Shown piece after piece: positions 15,333 to 18,707 of a stretch of 18,707 nucleotides of DNA. Source of the DNA: Nitrospinota bacterium (GTDB taxonomy: Bacteria; Nitrospinota; Nitrospinia; Nitrospinales; Nitrospinaceae). The DNA is taken from NCBI GenBank assembly GCA_027298165.1, contig JAPUGN010000233.1:1-18707 (forward strand). The letters run 5' to 3'. The stretch's first letter is position 1; each line of letters starts with the position of its first letter. The translations under genes were made by a program, and so were the position numbers. The notes below the pieces were generated by a model. That model saw only the letters and a list, made by a program, of their open reading frames with translations, had not been told where the DNA came from and made no database searches.

Positions 15333-16335
15333 GCGCGTTCTCCCGGGGCTGACGGGTTCGGACCCAAGAGGCATCCATCAATTGTTTTAAATCACTGCCG
15401 TCAGTCGGAAACGAAGCCAGCCCGTACTCCAACTCGACGTCCACCGAATTCCCACCCAGAGTAAACGGCAGACGGGACAGTTCGTCCTGAATGGAGTCTT
15501 CGATTTCGCTGGCCTGTTGTTCGTTGACACCGATCAACAGAAGGGTCAATCCTTCCTCGGAATGCTTCATGAACAGCTTGAGGAGTTTCACCTTGTGGGA
15601 CAGATGGGTGGCGATTTGATCATGCAGGTCCTCGGCCTTTGCCGGGTTTCCCTTGAAAAGAGTGGCGCCGTTTTTGATGCGAATGGACAGAACCGAAACC
15701 GGTGCGTCTCTCTGGATGATTTCCGCTTCAAAGGCTTTCACGTGTACCGGTATAAAATATTCGGAAGCCGGCGCCGCTTGCTCTTCCGGCCGCGGGATCA
15801 GTTCGGCGGCTGATTGCGGATTCATCTGGCCCAGCGACGAAGCGGCGAAGGCGGTCATGAGCGTCAGCTTGTCCAGTTCCGCCTGCTTCAGGCCATTGGC
15901 CGCGTGAGTGACGCAGACCACCAGGCCCAGCATGCGTTTTTCGTTGGCGATCGGCGCGGCCATTACCGCCCCGAACGATTCCGGAGATTCGTTTTCGGAA
16001 AAAATGATCGACGACTGTTTCATCGTGTTGGGCACCCGTATAGGCTGACCGTTTTCAAAGCAGGCTCCCGAGATTCCGATGCCGGATTCCACGGTCAACG
16101 ATTTCAGGCTTTGCTTCCAGCCCTTGCTGTGGGTGATGCGCCCGGGCCCGCCGCTTTCGAACCAGACCACCGCGATGGCGTCGCATTGAATCAGGTTGCG
16201 AGGGATGTGAAGAAACCGCTCGCTGAGCGCCTTGCGGTGCGGGGCGTCGCTCAGAAACCGGCACCATTTCATCATCTGCTGGAAATCCGGGGGCTCGCCG
16301 TCGATCCAGTTGGGATTCTTTTTTTCCAGGCGCAA
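15325..16335 (-). CDS. GAF domain plus degenerate GGDEF domain protein (C-terminal part of an interrupted gene)
   Basis: A 336-residue frame. Residues ~35-170 form a GAF sensor domain (CDAIAVVWFES, GIGISGACFENGQPIRVPN, FGAVMAAPIANEKRMLGLVV). Residues ~195-330 resemble a diguanylate cyclase fold (VSVLSIRIKNGATLF ... LEYGLASFPTDGSDLKQLMDAS). Where GGDEF should stand the sequence is SEEGL, so it cannot make c-di-GMP and may only bind it or transmit a signal. The frame begins with TTG immediately after an in-frame TAG, with no ribosome binding site; the next start is an ATG at 16275, also without one. It therefore looks like the continuation of the upstream GAF frame across a nonsense codon. Its end overlaps mreB by eight bases, hinting at a role in controlling cell shape. 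Confidence 0.7.
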
Positions 16336-16743
16336 CTACCACGCCATCTGGTCGGCGAAACCAATGATCAGTTTCTGGAGCTTGGGAGTGAAACTGTAGT
16401 TCTCCTTGGTATCCACCACCAGTACGCCTTCGAGTTCCCTGCGCACCACGGGAACGACCATGAGTCCCTTGATCTCTTCCGGCTGGGCATACCAATCCAG
16501 CTCGGGCGTCTCCCTCCCCGCAAAATCGTCGACGCGGATTTCCTTGCGCAAAGCCGCCTGACCGAGGATACCCTCGCCGATGGCAAACGCTGCGTCAGTT
16601 TTAAAATGAGAGCTCAACGTCAGGTGCGAACGCAAGGTCAGCGTTCCCTGTTCCAGGTTCGCGGCATACAGCGCGGTGGTGTAGGCGTCCGTCACGTTGC
16701 TGGCCAGCTCAATTAGATTTGTTAGGGCATTTTTTTGGGACAT
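16336..16743 (-). CDS. GAF domain protein (N-terminal part of an interrupted gene)
   Basis: A 135-residue frame holding one GAF domain: ASNVTDAYTTALYAANLEQG, FAIGEGILGQAALRKEIRVD, GLMVVPVVRRELEGVLVVDT and the closing helix LQKLIIGFADQMAW. GAF domains bind small ligands or cofactors in signalling proteins. The frame ends at TAG (16336-16338) in the middle of the helix that normally ends this domain, and the same frame continues with LRLEKKNPNW. The original protein was probably GAF-GAF-GGDEF-like, about 472 residues. The TAG is a single change from TGG, CAG, AAG and other sense codons. The ATG at 16741-16743 has no clear ribosome binding site. A dyad lies nine bases upstream. Confidence 0.7.
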   Translation of the reverse strand: MSQKNALTNLIELASNVTDAYTTALYAANLEQGTLTLRSHLTLSSHFKTDAAFAIGEGILGQAALRKEIRVDDFAGRETPELDWYAQPEEIKGLMVVPVVRRELEGVLVVDTKENYSFTPKLQKLIIGFADQMAW

Positions 16744-17046
16744 ATGCTATAAAGGACCAGTCCTAAACAATTCAATTCAGTAACGTAACCACTACAGATC
16801 CACGGCATCGGTGACCCAGTTTGTGGGTCTGCGGATTTCGCTGAAGAAGGCAGGACTGAACGCCGAATTCATCTCAAAAAGGAGTTTCGGGCAGGTCAGG
16901 CCTTCCCTGGAATGTAAAAGGAAGAATTAACTCTTTCAATTCAAACATTTTAAAGGGTGTTACAGCGGGTGTCAATCTTTTTGGAGAGCAGTAAGGCCCA
17001 TAAAACTCATAAGTTGCGCTAAGCAGGGGATTAACAATTAAACTCC
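16744..17046. other. Intergenic region with two small dyads
   Basis: No gene is supported here. A perfect dyad AGGAC-CA-GTCCT (16753-16764) lies just upstream of the GAF gene start, between a possible minus-strand -35 (TTGAAT) and -10 (TTTATA), where an operator could sit. GACCCA/TGGGTC (16813-16829) can form a 6-bp hairpin. The rest is A/T-richer than the genes and shows no open frame with a family match. Confidence 0.4.
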
Positions 17047-17076
17047 TTGACAGGGAGGGGGAGCGGTTATTATACT
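17047..17076 (+). promoter_or_regulatory. Promoter for the tRNA-Val/tRNA-Asp unit
   Basis: A perfect TTGACA (17047-17052) and TATACT (17071-17076) are separated by 18 bases. The predicted start lies about 40 bases before tRNA-Val. The spacer is G-rich. Confidence 0.7.
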
Positions 17077-17121
17077 CCAACCTTCTTTTTCAGGGTCTCC
17101 CGGCCTGATGGGAAAAATAGG

Positions 17122-17197
17122 GGGCTGATAGCTCAGTTGGGAGAGCATCGGCCTTACAAGCCGAGGGTCACAGGTTCGAGCCCTGTTCAGCCCACCA
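17122..17197 (+). tRNA. tRNA-Val (anticodon UAC), CCA encoded
   Basis: The acceptor stem is GGGCTGA/TCAGCCC. The D arm is GCTC-AGTTGGGA-GAGC. The anticodon stem TCGGC/GCCGA encloses loop CTTACAA with anticodon TAC. The T arm is ACAGG-TTCGAGC-CCTGT. Discriminator A is followed by an encoded CCA. All stems pair fully. A T-run follows directly. Confidence 0.97.
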
Positions 17198-17270
17198 TTT
17201 TTTCCTGCTCCTGCCCGGAGGGGGGACTGGCTGACCGGTAACGTCCTTGGGCGCAATTTGGAATTTAGGT

Positions 17271-17300
17271 CCAGCGTTACGCTGGCCGGGCCTTGCCCGG
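17271..17300 (+). other. Two tandem hairpins between the tRNA genes
   Basis: CCAGCG-TTA-CGCTGG (17271-17285) is followed without a gap by CCGGGC-CTT-GCCCGG (17286-17300). Both are perfect 6-bp stems with 3-base loops. No T-run follows, so they look more like RNA-processing or anti-readthrough structures than terminators. Confidence 0.6.
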
Positions 17301-17369
17301 GCAAAGGTCTCCTTGCAAAGAAAGTTTTCTTGCGGGAGAATAATTTCTACAAACGAAACGACCATACGC

Positions 17370-17446
17370 GGGGTCGTAGTTCAGCTGGTTAGAACGCCGG
17401 CCTGTCACGCCGGAGGTCGCGAGTTCGAATCTCGTCGGCCCCGCCA
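17370..17446 (+). tRNA. tRNA-Asp (anticodon GUC), CCA encoded
   Basis: The acceptor stem is GGGGTCG/CGGCCCC with one G-T pair. The anticodon stem CCGGC/GCCGG encloses CTGTCAC with anticodon GTC. The T arm is GCGAG-TTCGAAT-CTCGT. Discriminator G is followed by an encoded CCA. Confidence 0.97.
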
Positions 17447-17453
17447 TTTTTTC

Positions 17454-17482
17454 GAGTGAGCCCCCCAGGCCCACTCTTTTTT
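17454..17482 (+). terminator. Rho-independent terminator after tRNA-Asp
   Basis: GAGTG-A-GCC and GGC-C-CACTC pair around loop CCCCA with one A-C mismatch, followed by TTTTTT (17477-17482). It ends the tRNA transcript eight bases after the tRNA-Asp 3' end. Confidence 0.75.
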
Positions 17483-17500
17483 GTGAACCCCTTCCTCAGA

Positions 17501-17837
17501 TTAGTTGATGGATTCCACCAGGGGTATGCTCCGGATCGGTTCGGCCAGAATCGTCCCGATCGTGGCGTCTCTAAACAATTCTTCAATGAGACTGATTGCC
17601 CCGTTGACTTTTTTGTGCAACGGACACAGGTGAGTGCCGTGTGTTTCCAGTTTTAAGGGACAGCTTTCAAGATGCCGGATGGGATCGACGGAGTTGATCA
17701 CATCCAGCAAGAGCAACTCGTCCGGGCCGGGGGAGGTGTGGTACCGCGTGGTGCTTCTTAAGGTGTCGCCGAATTTTTACGGCGCATCCCTGACACTGAC
17801 CCATAATCTGGTGGGCATCGATCCAAAACGCTTCCAT
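17501..17837 (-). pseudogene. Rrf2-like regulator C-terminal region, frameshifted
   Basis: The gene begins with a good GGAGA (17846-17850) eight bases before the ATG at 17835-17837, reading MEAFWIDAHQIMGQCQGCAV. That frame stops at 17667. A second frame, open from 17776 to the stop at 17501, contains DELLLLDVINSVDPIRHLES, THLCPLHKKVNGAISLIEEL and FRDATIGTIL, which matches the C-terminal half of Rrf2-family repressors (the CPLH segment is typical). Removing one A from the run of five at 17774-17778 joins both into about 111 residues. The usual Rrf2 N-terminal helix-turn-helix is absent, so even the repaired protein would lack DNA binding. It could be a truncated sensor, a decayed gene or a base-calling error. 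Confidence 0.5.
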
Positions 17838-17889
17838 AAATTTTCTCTCCAAAAAAAGCGCCGCGCTGGATTTTAAGGGATGCTCAAAT

Positions 17890-17895
17890 TATAAT
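17890..17895 (+). promoter_or_regulatory. -10 element adjoining the methyltransferase start codon
   Basis: A perfect TATAAT ends five bases before the ATG at 17901, which would place transcription initiation on or next to the start codon (leaderless message). The -35 region (CTGGAT or TGGATT near 17866-17872) is weak. Confidence 0.45.
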
Positions 17896-17900
17896 CAGCC

Positions 17901-18515
17901 ATGGGCTTTTATGAAGATCAAATTCTTCCCCGCGGCATCGATTGGGGGATGAGTGGCGAGCGCTTCAGCCGTCTCCGAAAACAATACCTGGAAGGCGTCG
18001 GCGGTACTGTGTTGGAAGTCGGCTTCGGATCGGGATTGAATCTGCCGCATTACTCCAACCGGATTTCACATCTGTACGCGCTGGATCCCTCCCAACTGGG
18101 CCGCCGCCTGGCCGCACACAGAATTCAGCGCGTGCCGTTTCCCGTCGAGTTTGTGGAGTTGGAGGACCCACGGATCGCCCTGCCGGACCGCTCGGTGGAT
18201 GCCGTGGTGAGCACCTGGACGGTATGCACGATTTCCGATCCTGTTTTTGCATTAAAGGAAATTCGCCGCGTCTTGAAGCCGGAAGGAAAATATTATTTTC
18301 TCGAACACGGGCTCAGTCCGGACCGCCGGGTCGCGCGCCTGCAGAATTTGTGGAACCCCATACAGAAATGGGCTTTCGGGGGTTGCCACGTGAACCGCGA
18401 AATCGACCGGTTGATTCTGAATTCCGGTTTTAAAATGCTGGATTTCAAAAACTTTTATATGGAAGGCCCGAAGGTCTTGACTTATATGTACGGCGGCACT
18501 GCCTCACCCCAATAA
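17901..18515 (+). CDS. Class I SAM-dependent methyltransferase (Methyltransf_11 type)
   Basis: A 204-residue cytoplasmic enzyme with a Rossmann fold. The SAM-binding motif I is GTVLEVGFGSGLNLPHY, followed by LYALDPSQLGRR, where the acidic residue should hold the SAM ribose. DRSVDAVVSTWTVCTISDP and ALKEIRRVLKPEGKYYFLEH are the usual motifs II-III. The C-terminal part (NPIQKWAFGGCHVNREIDRL, FKNFYMEGPKVLTYMYGG) resembles small methyltransferases related to UbiE or to human METTL7 (thiol or lipid substrates), but the substrate cannot be fixed. No ribosome binding site stands at a usable distance from the ATG; a TATAAT immediately upstream suggests a leaderless transcript. It is divergent from the Rrf2-like remnant. 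Confidence 0.85.
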   Translation: MGFYEDQILPRGIDWGMSGERFSRLRKQYLEGVGGTVLEVGFGSGLNLPHYSNRISHLYALDPSQLGRRLAAHRIQRVPFPVEFVELEDPRIALPDRSVDAVVSTWTVCTISDPVFALKEIRRVLKPEGKYYFLEHGLSPDRRVARLQNLWNPIQKWAFGGCHVNREIDRLILNSGFKMLDFKNFYMEGPKVLTYMYGGTASPQ

Positions 18516-18551
18516 AACCTGTAATACCACCAAACCTCCAGTTAAAATCTA

Positions 18552-18566
18552 GCGGATTCAATCCGC
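18552..18566. terminator. Small palindrome between convergent genes
   Basis: GCGGATT-C-AATCCGC is a perfect palindrome lying 36 bases after the methyltransferase stop and 25 bases after the stop of the convergent minus-strand frame. It may act as a bidirectional terminator, although T-runs on both sides are poor. Confidence 0.35.
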
Positions 18567-18590
18567 AATCCACGACTCTTAGAAAAAAGT

Positions 18591-18707
18591 TTACCGGGCA
18601 TTACGCACGGCGCGCACACCGCCGTTGGTACACATGGACAAGCGCCGCACATTGGAAAATCCCTTCACAAAATAAAAAGCCGGCGCACAACAGTCCGTAA
18701 GGTCGGT
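18591..18707 (-). CDS. C-terminal end of an unidentified protein (5' part beyond the window)
   Basis: The last 38 codons of a minus-strand frame entering from the right edge, ending at TAA 18591-18593. The visible tail includes DCCAPAFYFVKGFSNVRRLS and CTNGGVRAVRNAR. The GFSNVRRL and later GGV spacing faintly recalls the end of rhodanese domains, but the two adjacent cysteines and the NGG segment do not fit well, so I give no function. Confidence 0.4.
   Translation of the reverse strand, partial: TDLTDCCAPAFYFVKGFSNVRRLSMCTNGGVRAVRNAR

Noticed and set aside
17122..17446. tRNA genes as an integration site for a mobile element
   Set aside because: No integrase, direct repeat of a tRNA 3' end or phage-like gene is present on either side.

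Overview
The window reads as ordinary chromosome of a Gram-negative, diderm bacterium. Lipoprotein and Tat signals, periplasmic thiol-redox proteins, an MreB and a diaminopimelate (peptidoglycan/lysine) pathway all point that way. Genes use mostly G or C at third codon positions. The mix of NHL-repeat, SUMF1-type, SUOX-type molybdoenzyme and B12-radical-SAM proteins would fit a Nitrospinota- or Deltaproteobacteria-like lineage, but that placement is a guess. No transposase, integrase, CRISPR array or rRNA gene is visible.

Left part (1-4470): a large exported NHL-repeat beta-propeller protein runs off the left edge on the minus strand. A lone B12-binding radical SAM protein follows on the plus strand. 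Next comes a short copy of a CTCTGTGT-type intergenic repeat and a small minus-strand cupin.

Middle plus-strand operon (about 4753-8985): a good sigma70-like promoter precedes dapF-dapA-dapB. Directly behind, with a 1-nt gap and then a 4-nt overlap, come a Tat-exported SUOX/MsrP-fold molybdoenzyme and a SUMF1-domain lipoprotein. Lysine/peptidoglycan precursor synthesis and a periplasmic redox pair therefore appear to share one transcript.

Minus-strand redox region (8997-14224): in transcription order this holds a zinc-ribbon protein, a [2Fe-2S] ferredoxin, a JAMM peptidase, a 2[4Fe-4S] ferredoxin, an Nfu-type Fe-S carrier, a TlpA-like thioredoxin, an unusual SUMF1-CcdA fusion, a DUF4410-like lipoprotein and a probably frameshifted small gene. 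The TlpA gene overlaps the SUMF1-CcdA gene. The pair looks like a thiol-disulfide relay carrying electrons across the inner membrane to a periplasmic SUMF1 domain.

Right part (14286-18707): a divergent MreB is preceded and overlapped by a GAF/degenerate-GGDEF protein, which an in-frame TAG separates from an upstream GAF module. Then come tRNA-Val(UAC) and tRNA-Asp(GUC) with a promoter, two tandem hairpins in their spacer and a terminator. A frameshifted Rrf2-like gene lies next to a possibly leaderless methyltransferase gene, and the tail of an unidentified minus-strand gene reaches the right edge.

Three loci look interrupted (8997-9366, 15325-16743, 17501-17837). Either real gene decay or draft-assembly errors could explain this. 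The most novel-looking element is the SUMF1-CcdA fusion with its TlpA partner, in a window with a second SUMF1 protein beside a molybdoenzyme.
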